A DNA stretch of 64,000 nucleotides from Brachionus plicatilis (GCA_010279815.1 QEOQ01000221.1:424356-488355); one strand, 5' to 3'; shown: positions 34,491 through 46,526, counted from the first letter of the stretch. Notes: generated from the sequence alone by a model not told the origin. Numbers and translations are program-made.

Positions 34491-35222
34491 TAGTGATGAA
34501 ATCGAATATGGTTATTCGACGCAATATTCAAATAAAGGAAGTTTCGGATGAGTTTTCATTCAAATAACTTATTCGGATGAATTTTCATTCAAATAACTTG
34601 TTCGAATGAGTTTTCATTCAAATAACTTGTTCGAATGAATTTTCATTCGAATATTCGCTTCGTACATATATAAGCATTAATTATAAGCATTAATTTTCTC
34701 CTTTAAAATCTCTTCCTTTTTTTCTTTGCTATTAAAATTTTACTCTTAACTAATTATTTTTTTTAGAGACTTGCGACTTTTAAACAACTATAATGACTTA
34801 GAATTTTTTTGGGACTTTTAAAAAACTCTGATTTTTTTAAAGAAATTCTTATTCTCATAAAAGGATTTAAAAATTTTCTAACATTAAGTGTGTGCTAGTC
34901 AGTCATCTATTACCAGTTTTCAAGAGACTCCAACTTCAATCCATAAAGGGAGAAAAAGAAAAAAGTATAAAAAAACTTCAATTATTCACTCTCATATATT
35001 ATCAAATATTTTACTTGAATTAAAATTCATTCGAATAAGTTATTTGAATGAAAATTCATCCGAATAAGTTATTTGAATGAAAATTCATCCGAATAAGTTA
35101 TTTGAATGAAAATTCATCCGAATAAGTTATTTGAATGAAAATTCATTCGAACAAGTTATTCAGAATAATTTTTTATTCAAGTTTCAATTTTCTTACAAAA
35201 AAAAAATTCGATTTCATCACTA
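34491..35222. mobile_element. MITE of hAT type with TAGTGATGAAATCGA ends
   Basis: Ends TAGTGATGAAATCGAAT at 34491 and the complement ending at 35222, with 8-base target duplications AAAAAAAT (34483-34490, 35223-35230). Next to each end are tandem units of about 30 bases built from GAATGAAAATTCATCCGAATA; the left set is inverted relative to the right set. The centre is unique AT-rich sequence. No transposase. Confidence 0.9.
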
Positions 35223-35230
35223 AAAAAAAT

Positions 35231-36006
35231 GGATTCTTTAGTAATGTTTTAAAAAAAATCACAGAACTAATTTTCTATAAAGTATTTTATAAACTGATAC
35301 AGATTAGGCTGCTGTTTATGATGTAAAATTTTTAACTCAAAGAATTAATTTTGTAATAAATTGAAATAAAAGAAATAAAAGACTTTCACTTTTTTACCAA
35401 TTTTTACTTTTCTTTAAAATTTTATGCCGCAAAAAAATAGTTCTAAACGTTATTTTACGTTAAACTTGCTAGATTGTTTTTTGATGCTTTGAAAAGTCAA
35501 AATTATTTATTTTTGTAAAATTCTATTAAAAACATAAAAATTATTTTTTTATACTCTTTTTAAGTTTTACCATTTTTACGTAATTTTACAAAAGCAATTT
35601 TACGTACGGTAAAATTACGTAATTTTAGCTCAGAACCATGTATCATTCTAGCACTGTAATTATAAAATTTAATTTAATAAACAAAAAATATCTTTAAATT
35701 TTTGAAAGCTTAAAAAAATAGTTTTAAAAATTTTATTTTTTTATTTTAAAAATTATTTTTGTATTGACTCATTTTCGTCTTCTATGTTTTTGATAGAGTT
35801 TTTGATAAAGTTATGTGTATTTTCGCATTAAAATGAAAATTTTATATTTTCCAGCAAAAAATGTTGAAAGATTTTAAAAAATAACAGTAAAATTCATACA
35901 ATAATATACATAAATTTTTACCGAAATTATGATTAGTATTGATTCAAAGAAATTCAAAATAGAATAAAACAAAATAAGAAGGAAGCATCATTAATTAGGT
36001 TCAAAA
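35231..36006. other. AT-rich spacer containing a solo transposon end
   Basis: No gene. At about 35575-35658 sits a stretch rich in TTTTACGTAA units ending CTAGCACTGT. It mirrors the CAGTGCTGCTACGATACC start of the repeat at 38045, so both look like ends of one MITE family. Confidence 0.4.
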
Positions 36007-36195
36007 TAGTGTTGGGAACCATAAAAACGGCCATTGATGCGGCCAAAAATTTTTTTGACTGCGAGCAAGACCGCCTAGACGGACGGTCATTTTGGAGTTC
36101 AGACCGGCGGTCAAAAATTTGGACCACGATTTTGGCCGGCCAAATCATAGACGGGTTGCAAAATTGGCGGTGAGACCATATCAGCCCCAAAAATT
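36007..36195. repeat. GC-richer repeat of the TAGTGTTGG/GCGGTC type
   Basis: Begins TAGTGTTGGGAACC and contains repeated GACCGxCGGTCAAAAATTT and CGGCCAAA motifs. The same motifs build the tandem array at 63652-64000. Probably an isolated or partial MITE; the right end was not identified. Confidence 0.5.
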
Positions 36196-36479
36196 TCATG
36201 TTAAAAGAAAATGCCAAATTTTTTTTAGAAAATAATCTTGAAAACAGAATGAACCCTAACCGCTAGATGTTCATTCTGAATTGACAAATAATTAAATAAA
36301 AGCTTTTACGATTCAGACATGCTGATACAGTTCAGACCTAAACTGTCATGATTCTAATTTCTCTTCGATCTAGAATGTCCATCTAATAGTTTTTTTTTTG
36401 TTTTAAAAATTGATTGATGGGACATTAATTATTTAAACTTGAATATATAACCTTTGTAAATTATTCAAAAGTCAAATTT

Positions 36480-36552
36480 ATTAATAAAATGACTCATTAA
36501 CTAGCGCTTCCTGATTAATTATGCTTATTCTTGAATTTTATTGATTATGCTT
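36480..36552. repeat. Short tandem duplication
   Basis: Two adjacent copies of about 25 bases, TTATGCTTATTCTTGAATTT, in otherwise unique AT-rich DNA. Confidence 0.55.
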
Positions 36553-36669
36553 ATTCTTGAATTTTAAATCCGAAGGAAGTTTAACACATTATATCTAATT
36601 AGGGGAATTATATAAAAAATCGGTTTATTAAAAAAAATATACTTTAAGGAATAATATCTTGTTATGTTA

Positions 36670-36826
36670 CCGTATTACCTCGTTCGATTATGATACTATA
36701 AATTAAGCTAACAGCTTTTGGACCATGCACCAAGGTACCTCACACCCATGATAAATATGTTTATTTTGATGTTTTAATTTGCCTGTCTTAGCTTGTAGTG
36801 CAGCATAATCGAACGAGGGAATACGG
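36670..36826. mobile_element. Small TA-flanked MITE (mariner-like)
   Basis: A 157-base element with terminal inverted repeats of 23-24 bases differing at one position, beginning CCGTATTACCTCGTTCGA and ending with the complement of CCGTATTCCCTCGTTCGA. TA lies directly outside each end. No coding capacity. Confidence 0.82.
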
Positions 36827-36942
36827 TACCTATTAGTTAAAATATTTAAAAATTTATGTATTTTTTATTTTCCTAATTTAAGAGCAGAGCAAAATTAATT
36901 TAGTTTAAGAGCAAAATTTACTCAGAATTAGAAGATATTTAA

Positions 36943-37272
36943 GAATTGGCAAAATGTTAATTATTGTACATTTTTATATTTTTACATTTTTACATATTTG
37001 AGAGAAGAAAAAAAAATCTCAAAATCAAAAAATCTAAAAAAATTTTCATTCAAATTTTCGCAATTAATTAAAAGGGATTTTCAAAAAATTATCCTTGGTT
37101 TTTACATTTAAATTTTTCTAAAACTCCTTTTTAAGTAATTGCGAATTTATTATTACTTTTCTTGAATGAAAATTTTTTTAGATTTTTGATTTTGAGATTT
37201 TTTTTTCTTCTCTCAAAAATGTAAAAATGTAAAAATATAAAAATGTACAATAAATATGATTTTGCCTAAGAA
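36943..37272. mobile_element. Foldback palindromic element
   Basis: Left arm about 36943-37090 and right arm about 37135-37272 are complementary, including TGTACATTTTTATATTTTTAC and the GAGAGAAGAAAAAAAA block on both sides. The centre is short. No coding capacity, and no target duplication was assigned. Confidence 0.65.
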
Positions 37273-38042
37273 TTGATGTATTTTAGAATCAAAAAGGTGT
37301 GAAAAAAAGTAGTAATGATTGTTAAAACTCCTTGATCGCCTGAATTTCTTAACTTTTGCACCGACTTTTATATTTTAATTTTTAGAGAAAGTTTTTTGAT
37401 TATAAATTTATAATAGATAATTATATTTTTATGTCGAGTGTGATATACCAAATTGAAGAGAAAAAAAAATTTCAAACTAGCACTTTTATTTTTTTCTTTT
37501 GCACTCTAAAATTCAACACATAAAAAAATTTAGATAAATAAAATAATTAATTTCTAATTAATTAATTATAATTAATTAATTTAACTTTTGCAACATACTG
37601 TATGCTATTTTTTCATTTTCTGACTTATTTACTTTTTTCAAAATGACAATTTAGAACTGTACCGCTGATACATCCAAATAAAAAACTTAATCAAAGTCAA
37701 TCCTTGAAGGGTCATATAAATAAAAACCTTAATTAATTTATTAATTGAAATTTCTCTTGTAAAGACGTGTTAAGCTCCCAATTTTAACTAACATTCCCTT
37801 TTTATAACATTAATCAACGAACATAAAATTTAAAGCCAAAAATGATCACTAAATTTTCATATAATTCGATAATGACTAAACACTTTTGAAAAATACGTCA
37901 ATATTCAAATCAAGTCAATAGACTTGACTTGACTTTGACTCTATGACTTTTAAACAACTCTGGTGTCATCTGGCGCCAAATCAAATCTTGGTCTTTTTAA
38001 GATCAAGTCTCTTTCTCATTACTTTCATTATTTAACTTTATA
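37273..38042. other. AT-rich DNA with a solo transposon end
   Basis: No gene. At about 37900-37967 a TCAAGTCAATAGACTTGACTT palindrome runs into GACTTTTAAACAACTCT, the terminal sequence of the family seen complete at 47275-47962. Confidence 0.4.
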
Positions 38043-38044
38043 CA

Positions 38045-38400
38045 GTGCTGCTACGATACCTTGAATTCGCCATATTTTACGGTAATTTATGGTTTATATT
38101 TTATGGTAAATTCACGATATTTTAACATATTTATCGTAAAATATGGTAATCTAAAAAGGGTATTTTTCGTAAAATATCGATAATTATCGTAAATTACCGA
38201 TAATTATTGTAAAATTCACTGAAAAAAAAATTCCAAAATTTCTCAAAAAAACAATTTTCATGAAAAAAAATTTATTTGTCGAATTTTTAAAAAAGAAAAA
38301 AAAATAAAATTCGATTGATTTTTTGGACGAAAATTGACGTAAATTTCGGTAAATTTTAGTAAAAAAAGGTGAAAAATGCTAAAAATTTAACAAAAAAGGA
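38045..38400. repeat. Repeat of TATCGTAAATTACCG motifs (MITE-like)
   Basis: Starts CAGTGCTGCTACGATACC and continues with alternating direct and inverted copies of ATATTTTACGGTAA and TATCGTAAAATA. It resembles the subterminal arrays of the other hAT-type MITEs here. The right end is unclear. Confidence 0.5.
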
Positions 38401-39226
38401 AAAATGAATTTTATTTTATTAAATTCTATTTTTTTAATAAATTTTGAATACTAAAGAAGAATTGTGAAGACATTTATGCTAAAATTGCAAGAAAATTCTT
38501 ATATATGGCAAATCTATTGCATTAGACAACCCAAAAGTATATAAATTATTTGATATGAAGCCTGATATAGAAAATTTAAAAAAAAAAGTCGAGACTTGGA
38601 CTTTTAAACAACTCTAATTTATATATTTCCTACATTTTTCAACCGTCTAAGTTTTTCAAAGTTTTTTGAAAACCATCTATAGCTAAATTGACTAAATTCT
38701 GATTAGATATCTTTTTTAATACAGCTCTATATATATGATTTTTGAAAATTTTTGTATTTAATATAAAAATTTAATACATTCGTACTTAAAATTTTCAAAT
38801 ACCGATCTGGGAAAACCAGACTTGTTTATAAGTCACAAAAATTTAAGTCAAAGTCATGACTTGCACCAAAATTTTTATCAATATCTGCTTCATTTGGACC
38901 AATTGAAAGAATTTTTTCATAATTTGGTTACATTAACAGAACACATAGGTCAAGATTAACAGCCAGGAATTTGGAAGCAACTACTTTATTGGTATCAAAT
39001 ATGGATTTATTTAATTATTGACTTGACTTAAAAAAACCAATGTGAACAAGTGCAGCTATATCAAAGTATTTTTTTTTATTTATTGAGATTTTAAAATTTT
39101 AATAGTGTTTAACTGGCTATTTTTTTAATCAAATGGGTTTAATTATTACTTTTTTAAATAATTTCTATTTTTGCGTCTTTTTTTATAATAATTCGGATTA
39201 ATTCTCAAAATTTTTAGATTTTGATT
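38401..39226. other. AT-rich 3' flank of Rel gene 2 with transposon end fragments
   Basis: Contains GACTTTTAAACAACTCT at about 38599-38615 and related AAGTCAAAGTCATGACTT near 38850. No coding sequence. Confidence 0.35.
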
Positions 39227-40902
39227 TTAATAAGTCTTTAAAATATTGTCCAGGAATTTAAAGTGAAAATTAATATTACCTACACAATTGTTATCAGTAA
39301 ATGTTCGTTTAGTAGGTAAAGTGGGTAATGATTCTTCTTGACTTGAAATTTGACTTTGAGTTTGAGAATCATTTAAATAATTAATAGAATTTTGATTTAT
39401 CATTGATACACGGAACTATAAAATTAATTTTTGATGTATAAATATAAATTTGATATTAATTATAAGAATATTAACTTACTAAATTATCAGTTGATTGGTT
39501 GCTCACATCAGCACTGCTAAGATGCATAGTCTCTGATTCTTAAAGAAAAATAGATTAGCTCATTTAAAAATAATTTTATTTAATTATTAACTAAAGTAGG
39601 GGAATCAAGTTTTTCATTAAATAGTATTTTTAATGATTAATTTTTTATAAAACAAAATAAAAAACAGAAGAATAACAATACATTTTTTAAAGAAAATCTA
39701 CAATCTTCTAACTTTTAAATTAATGTTGAACTTGGGTCATTTTTATCGCATAAATAGCAAACAAAGCTAAGTATAAAAATTTTAAAAAAATTAGAAAAAT
39801 TTATACCTGAAGGCGTGTAAACAAATTTGATTTCTTCAGATTCAATGTTGTTTTCTTCTGCAGTTTTAGCTGGAATAAATAATTTAAAAAACACGGTTTC
39901 TTCTTTATCTATTATTTTTGGATATTTGGGTGCTTTGAAAGAAGTTGCACACTTAATATTTACATTATGTAAGTAATGTAAGTATGTAAGTATGTAAGGT
40001 AAAAAAAATAATTTTAAATTACCTGATAATGAATTTCTGAATCTTCAATATCAACAATGCTACTCCAACCGGAAGAATCATAAAATTTTACTTTTAGTGG
40101 TTTTTGGTTCTTTTCCAATTTTCTAATTAAGATGACTACATCTGAACCACCATTGCATGATGAACTCAGGTTGATTGTTTTCTTTATTGACAATGTGTTT
40201 TTACAAGATGAATTGCTGATCACCTGGGACACCACCGGTTTCAGATCGGTTGTAGCCAACGAATCTCCTAAACAAATTTGAAAACAAAGTCTTACTTTTT
40301 GCAAATCAATTGATTGTCTATCAAAGTCAAATCCAGCTTAAAAAAATTATTTTTTTTTATACTTTTTATTTAATTATAAATAATTATTATTTACCAATGA
40401 ATGGATCAACATTTTTTTCCTTTAATTCTTGAATTCTTTTTTCGATATCATCTTTTTTAGTAAATTGAATCGAAACATCGATCAAACTAAATTTTAAAGT
40501 AAATTAAAAATTGAAATATTTTTTTTTAATTTTAAATCACTCAAAAATGTTCTGTTTTTTGTCAATATGGAATTTAGCTACACCATTTTTGCAGTTTGGA
40601 CCTACCAGTTTGTGAGGATGAACGTGGTAAGGCTCAGTTTTGTTGACACATGACACAGTCAAAGTTGCTGGACCTTCGCCGTTTACAATCTTTTTTATCA
40701 AAAATATAAATTAATTTCCAAAAATTAGGGAAAAAAAATTTACCTTAACTCTTGGATACTGTGATTTGCTTTTCGATGTGTTATTTTCGGCATATATTTT
40801 GTTTTTTCTGCCTTCTTTTTCATATCGCATATCATACACCGATGATGGTTGATTTACTATTTTTGCGTAAGGTACAGGTAGTTCATCTGAAATTGAATCC
40901 AT
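39227..40902 (-). CDS. Rel/NF-kB family transcription factor, gene 2
   Basis: Exons 40902-40744, 40689-40541, 40486-40395, 40336-40023, 39951-39807, 39538-39480 and 39415-39227, about 368 residues; the last two exons are less certain. Exons 2 and 3 have exactly the lengths of Rel gene 1 (149, 92) and all shared introns have the same phase, so the two genes are duplicates. Shared blocks include HPHKLVGPNCK, RIQELKEKNVDPF, FDFDRQSIDL, SSSCNGGSDVV and DSSGWSSIVDIED. Differences: the DNA-contact loop is DMRYEKEGRK (first Arg replaced, Cys absent), the IPT-to-C-terminal insert is shorter, and the C terminus is a Ser/Gln-rich tail without the basic cluster of gene 1. It probably binds DNA differently or serves as a dimer partner; that is inference. 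Confidence 0.85.
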
Positions 40903-41399
40903 TTCTCTTCTAAAATTTCAGAACTGAAAAATAAAATAAAATAAAACACTCATCACAAAAAAATTAAGTTAAGTTTCAAAATTTAAATGCTTATTTATAT
41001 TTAAATTAAATTTTAATAATTTCAATATCTAATTACATTTCAGTTATTTTGCAATTATTAGCCTTATATTCAAAAAGAATCATACATTCACATGTAAAAC
41101 TCAATATTCTATTCGTAATTATATAATTTGTAAACATAAAAATATCTTAAGTTTTGATAGATAAGCTAGGCTCTATCCATTATGTTGCAAAAATTAAGAC
41201 TGATTTTTTTTAAATATTTTAATATTTCATTAAATCTTTGAATAAATCATGAAAATCTATTATTATTTTTATAAAAGCTTAAACAACACTTTAATAATCA
41301 GAGAAATAAATTGAATAAATGAATAAATGACCAAAAAAAATATATTTTTTTTGTATTGGGTATTTATAAAATATTAAATAAAAAGTTTAAGCAAATTAG
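40903..41399. other. Upstream region of Rel gene 2
   Basis: AT-rich, no repeat or gene recognised; presumably holds the promoter of Rel gene 2. Confidence 0.3.
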
Positions 41400-42835
41400 G
41401 AAAAACCCAGTAAGTTTCTTGGTCGCATACAACAGTACTGCTCGGCTCGAGATACTTCTCCTGAACGGAACTTGCTGCATTTAATACCAGTTAAGTTTTC
41501 ACTTTATTCTGACTTACCTTCGATTTATCGGCCAATGTTGGATTACAGGTATTTCAGTGGGATTCAAAACAATTTTTCAATTTTTTAACTTGAACCAACT
41601 GTTTCTTATTTTCATTCCCGACTTCTTGAATTAATTGATTAGACAGTTTTTGATGTGTTTGTTCTCTTTTTCCTAACGTAAACATTTTCATTATTTTTTC
41701 GGGATGTAACAGTCTGCTACAAAATGTCCTGAATTTCCACAGTACAGACACATTTTCTTTTTTTTCTGCATTTCCGATGGAACAGCTTGTTTTCGTTTTT
41801 CGGGAATGACAGCATTCATTTGTTTTTTCCTCAAAAACAGTCCGATCTCAAATGACCATATTTTCCGAAAAACTGACATAATTTAGCAACCTGCCGGTCG
41901 ATTTGGTTTTTCCATCTTACATGCTTTTTGACCTCTTGGTAACCATTTTTCTGGTTTCCCGTCTTTTTCTTGTGGAGTTGGTTTTGTTGGTTATTGTTTA
42001 AAATTTGAAGTCTGGCATATGCTTGAACCACCAAGTCATACGCCTCAGAGCATGTTTTTGGATTCGAAACATTAACTCTCAAAAACACGTCTTTTTCACT
42101 CATACCGGTGATAAATCTTTCTTTCACCAAGTGATCGTACCGGCTCTGCTCAAAAATTCCGGTACACACAAATGCTTTTCGTGCCAAGATCCACAAGTTG
42201 GTATAAAAATCGCGAAAATCCTCACCAGGTAGCTGTTTTCGATTAAAAAATTCGGTTACAGCGTCTGTTTGTAATGCTGGTTGCTTTCCAAACATTTTGA
42301 CCATCTGTTTTTCGAGTTCTTATATATCTGTAGGTCCTTTGGGAACACTGAACTCGAACCTACTCAGACAATCATCGTCTAAAAAGGTTGCAAGACAATT
42401 CCTCAGATCAGCTCCGTTTATCCTGTTGATTTCGACGAATAACCTGAAACAATTCCACAACGTGTCCCAACTTGCATCTTACCTTCTATCATACAACGGT
42501 AATCGAAAAAAAGACTAGTACGAGTAAGAGTACGAGTATCGTATTGATACTCATACTCATACTCTTAAACATTAAAATACTCGAGTAAATACTCGTAGTT
42601 TTACTCGTACTCGGCAAAATACTCTAGTATTTACTATCATTCATAATGATGCCTATCAAAAAAGATTTTGAAACAATTTAAAATTCCTATTTTATGACTT
42701 TTATATCATATTATTTTTTAAAAAAACTAAAAAAAAATTTTTATTTTCTTATTATTCGTAAATTATAAGTAATTTTTATATATTTAATTTGAGTTTCAAA
42801 AAAAAAATTTCAAAATTAGTGAGTAGTTGTCCTGT

Positions 42836-45588
42836 CTAATAATCAATATTTACACGAAACATCACTTTATCAATAAAATTTTCTGGCTTAATATTCATAG
42901 AATGTTTATTATTAAATAAACCACAAATGCTAAAATAGCGTTCAATAAATGCACTAGAGGCCGGTATACAAAATATCTTTAATGCGACTTGACTAAGAAA
43001 CGGAAGCTTATTGGTGAATTCACTCCAAAACGCTTGAGTAGATTTGGCAAAAGTTGTCCTGTCGTTTAATAATTGTAAAAACAAGTCAATTTCTTTTTTA
43101 ATTTGGTCTTTCCTGGTCAATCTCGCCACATCTTGTGGTGTTTCATAAGCCTTTGGTCTTATTAACGATCGAAAAATTCTATTTTCATTATTTGAATAGC
43201 TTGTTGTTGGAATGCTCGCTGTCTGTTCAGGGCTATTGCTGATATTTTCGTCACTTTTATCATCTAAAAAAAAAAAACTGTCTCAATCGCAGATTCAAGA
43301 GCTTGATCTGTAAAGTCTTTCGCATATTTTTGCTTAAACCACAAATATAGTTTCGATGTATTCAATAACGCACTCAACAAATAAATTTTAGACTCCAATT
43401 CGAACTGAAACCGCTCTTTAAGTGATTTTTTTAAAGCTTTTACTAACTTTTTTTTTCGCCTCTGAGTCCTTCTTCAACCAAACTACAATTAATAATCACA
43501 ATCAAGCCCGGAATAACGTCACCAATATGCCAATCAACTTTTTGCGACATTAAAGAAAGAGTGTACAATGGATGTAGTATTTTTAAATACGATGTAATAG
43601 TATTCTTGTCAACTGGACAAGGATTTTCTGGACTGAACGCATCTTTTTCATAAGCTCTATAAAAAGATTCCAACATCAAATACGATGAAGACCACCTTGT
43701 CCCATTTTCACATCTGAGCTTTGCTTTTTTTTCGATAAAATTAACAGAGAGAACATTGGATCTTCTAATTGATGATGCAAATTTTGATAATTTTGTTAAA
43801 GTGTTCGAAAAACCAGGACAAGATTTGATAGCTGCACGAACAGCTAGATTTATTTTGTGTGCAGCACATGAATATCTTGGGATCATATTTGTTCAAAGTT
43901 CAATATTTAAAATATTTATCTCTTCAGATTCGTACTCTTCGGATTCTTCGTTTCGAACAAAAACATCTGAATCGTCTTCATCCTCTGATGCAAAATCTGG
44001 CTCCACAATTAATTCTTCATCGTCATCTAGAATTTCTTCAATTTCATTATCAACTGAATTTAATAATGTGCGAAAATCATCATACAGAATTGAAGAGTTT
44101 GCATCGCTAACGGTTTCTTCTTGACTCAAATTTTCAATATTAGAAGTCCCATTTGAAGTTTGATTATTGTTCTCAATATACTCGTCGAATAGAAAATTTT
44201 CATTTTGTTTGAAAAGACGAAGCAAAGATGAACCTTGATCACAAACTACGCCCAATATTTTCTTTTTGTCAAAATCAAATTTATTAACAACAATCTCTAC
44301 CAGTTCTTTTATTGACTCTGCATTTGATGACCCATTCGTTTTAACCATGCCAATAACCCTCGTTTCTTTTTTAAAATTTTTGAAAATCATTGATGCTCCA
44401 ACAGCTAAAAACTGTTCGTTCGAAAGATTTGACCATAAATCGATTATTAAGCAAACAAAATTAGCCTCGATAAGTTTTTCTTCAAGACTTTTGTGAAGAT
44501 TTTCATTGATTTTCGGAATAATTTTCCTTTTAAAAGTGAACGGACTAGGGAGTTTGAAGGTTAACAATTTCCTCAAATACGGATTTTCCAACTCTACCAT
44601 TGCTGAATTTGATGATAAAAAATATTTTGTTAGCAAAACCATTTTTTCACATAATGTGAATTTGTCGATATTTCTGTGGCTCTGTGTAACATATGCGTCA
44701 AGCCAGTTTCTTAAATTTTCATGCGAATTGTAAAGATGTTTTTTTAAATTCGACGATTCACCTAACTTTGCTGAATAGTTATTACGACATATTAAACATT
44801 TAAATTGAATTTTTACCAATGGTTTTGAATTAAATTCGATTGGACATTCGAAAAAATTTAAAATGGCCGAATAATATCGAGTTTCGTTTCCAATTTTCAT
44901 AGACTTTTTTCTAAAAATGTTTTTTGTTCCATCTTCTAACAGCTTTCGAATCGTGTCTAAATGATTTAAAATTTAAAAATTTGGTCCAATTTTTTTTTAA
45001 TTTTTTAGAAATAATTGATTGACAAATTCAAAAATTATAATTAATTTATTATTTTGAAATTTATTAAATAAAATTAGCTATAGTAACTTAATTTAAAAAA
45101 ATAAAAACAATATGTGTTTTCTAAGATAATTCTGTTTAGTCAAATTTTAGTCAGTAAAACTTGTAAATAATTAATGTGATAAAGTAGAATCTTAATCATA
45201 AATTTTTTTGTGTGTAATTAGATTTTTTGTTGTTTGTAAAAGCCAGATTTTTGGTTGTCAAAATACTTTTCCCTTACTCAAGTTAAGAAAAAAATTAATT
45301 TAGATAGAAAATTTGCTAATCGAAAATGCGAAAATCTTTTCAATTTTAATAATTAATTTTTGTCTTAATCTTAATTTTATAATTTGAGAAATTTTTACCT
45401 TGACTAGTATTTGTTTCTAACTGAATAGGAACATTTGGTGGATTAGTATTAGAGTTATTTGTAGTTTGACTCGATGAGATGGTCGATTCTTGATCCAGAA
45501 ATCGTTGTCTGTTTCGAGTTATTACACCTTGATTAACTTCTGGCAAATTATTGGCCGTCACTCTAGTTGAAATTCGTTTTGGTGGCAT
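42836..45588 (-). pseudogene. hAT transposase with BED zinc finger (one in-frame stop, homopolymer frame change)
   Basis: Exon 1 is 45588-45399 (start MPPKRISTRV), then a 442-base intron, then exon 2 from 44956. Exon 2 starts DTIRKLLEDG and holds a BED finger (CLIC ... HLYNSH), the RNase H-like core with CLIIDLWSNLSNEQFLAVG and VCDQGSS, the SCAAHKINLAV helix, TRWSSSYLML and the C-terminal dimerisation domain KIFCIPASSAFIERYFS, ending at 42836. A single TGA at 43893-43895 interrupts the frame three codons before MIPRYSCAAH, and the frame slips in an A-run near 43450; another slip in a T-run near 43270 is likely. Apart from these it looks intact, so it is young or its breaks are sequence errors. 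Confidence 0.88.
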
Positions 45589-45784
45589 TATTTTATTTCA
45601 TTGTATTTTTGATTTTTTTTTAAATTATTTTAAATCAAATTTTTCGTTTTTTAGTGTAGTATGCAATTCTTTATAAGAACTTAATTTTCATTAATTCAAA
45701 ACAATATTTACAAAAAAAAAATTTTGAAAGAGAAATTAAAGAGATATTTAAGTATTTGGATTATTATGAGTAAAAGTACAAGTT

Positions 45785-45930
45785 AATACTCGAGTATTTT
45801 GCCGAGTACGAGTAAAAGTACGAGTATTTACTCGAGTATTTCGACCAGTACGAGTAAAAGTACGAGTATTTACTCGAGTATTTCGACCAGTACGAGTAAA
45901 AGTACGAGTATTTACTCGAGTATTTTAATG
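45785..45930. repeat. 42-base tandem repeat in the hAT right end
   Basis: Units beginning CGAGTATTTxG recur at 45791, 45833, 45875 and 45917, exactly 42 bases apart. They contain ACTCGAGTA and TACGAGTAAAAGTACGAGTA motifs, probably transposase-binding sites. Confidence 0.85.
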
Positions 45931-46526
45931 TTTAAGAGTATGAGTATGAGTATCAATACGATACTCGTACTCTTACTCGTACTAGTCTTTTTTTCGATTA
46001 CCGTTGTATGCCTTCTATATTTAGGAAAAACCACATTCTACTCTATTGAGTCATTAGACGTAAGCTCCTGCCACGACTCTCTGAAAGGATTGTGTGTTTT
46101 GATAAGCTCGAACAAAGATTTTACCCCGTGCTGTTCCTGTTCAGAACTGCAGTACAAATTTTGGCCTGTAATAGGAAAAGAACGTCCCCGACTATTCCAA
46201 GTGAAACGTATTTGATCATCATTTCGCCATTTGTTTGTCTGTTCAGATTTGATCGCTGACTTTTCCAAATAATCTTTGCGAATTTTTTCCGGAGTCCCGT
46301 TGAACAGCTCATTTGAGTCTGCGAATTGAAGACCAGAATTTGACTCCTTTTTCTGACCAGTTCAGTAGTTTGTAGTAACTTTAAAAGCACTAGCTACGTC
46401 AATCATTGTAAAAGACAGCAGAGCTATGCTGAAACACAACTGTACGAAAAAAAACACGTGTTCATCCAACATCGTGTTCTAATTTCTATTAGTAAATATA
46501 GTTCGAAATTAGTCGCTCTTATTCAT

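Larger units (their letters stand above)
42490..46010 (-). mobile_element. Near-complete hAT transposon with exact 8-bp target duplication
   Basis: The ends are CATACAACGGTAATCG at 42490 and its complement ending at 46010; the inverted similarity continues for about 80 bases through GACTAGTACGAGTAAGAG. Direct repeats CCTTCTAT flank it at 42482-42489 and 46011-46018. The right subterminal region carries three and a bit copies of a 42-base CGAGTA-rich unit (45791-45917); the left has about one. It encodes a two-exon transposase on the minus strand and interrupts the gag remnant. Confidence 0.95.
41400..46390 (-). pseudogene. Gag-like polyprotein remnant of a retrotransposon, split by a hAT insertion
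   Basis: On the minus strand, coding runs from about 46390 to 46019, is interrupted by the hAT at 42490-46010, and continues in the same frame from 42489 to about 41400. Recognisable parts are a capsid-like region (LFVEINRINGADLRNCLATF, QLPGEDFRDFYTNLW, RFITGMSEKDVF) and two zinc knuckles, CQFFGKYGHLRSDC (second Cys replaced by Phe) and the complete CLYCGNSGHFVADC. Several stop codons (for example near 42330, 46036 and 46377) and a frame change between the knuckles show decay. The layout suggests an LTR retrotransposon gag; no reverse transcriptase or LTRs were found here. Confidence 0.72.

Noticed and set aside
34520..35160. Regularly spaced repeats resembling a CRISPR array
   Set aside because: Units are adjacent without spacers, face each other at two ends of a MITE, and the genome is eukaryotic.
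43756..44733. Several plus-strand ORFs
   Set aside because: Antisense to the hAT transposase, whose minus-strand frame shows conserved domains.
45799..46215. Plus-strand Ser/Thr-rich ORF
   Set aside because: Produced by the 42-base tandem repeat in the hAT end, which is a multiple of three, and by antisense of gag.
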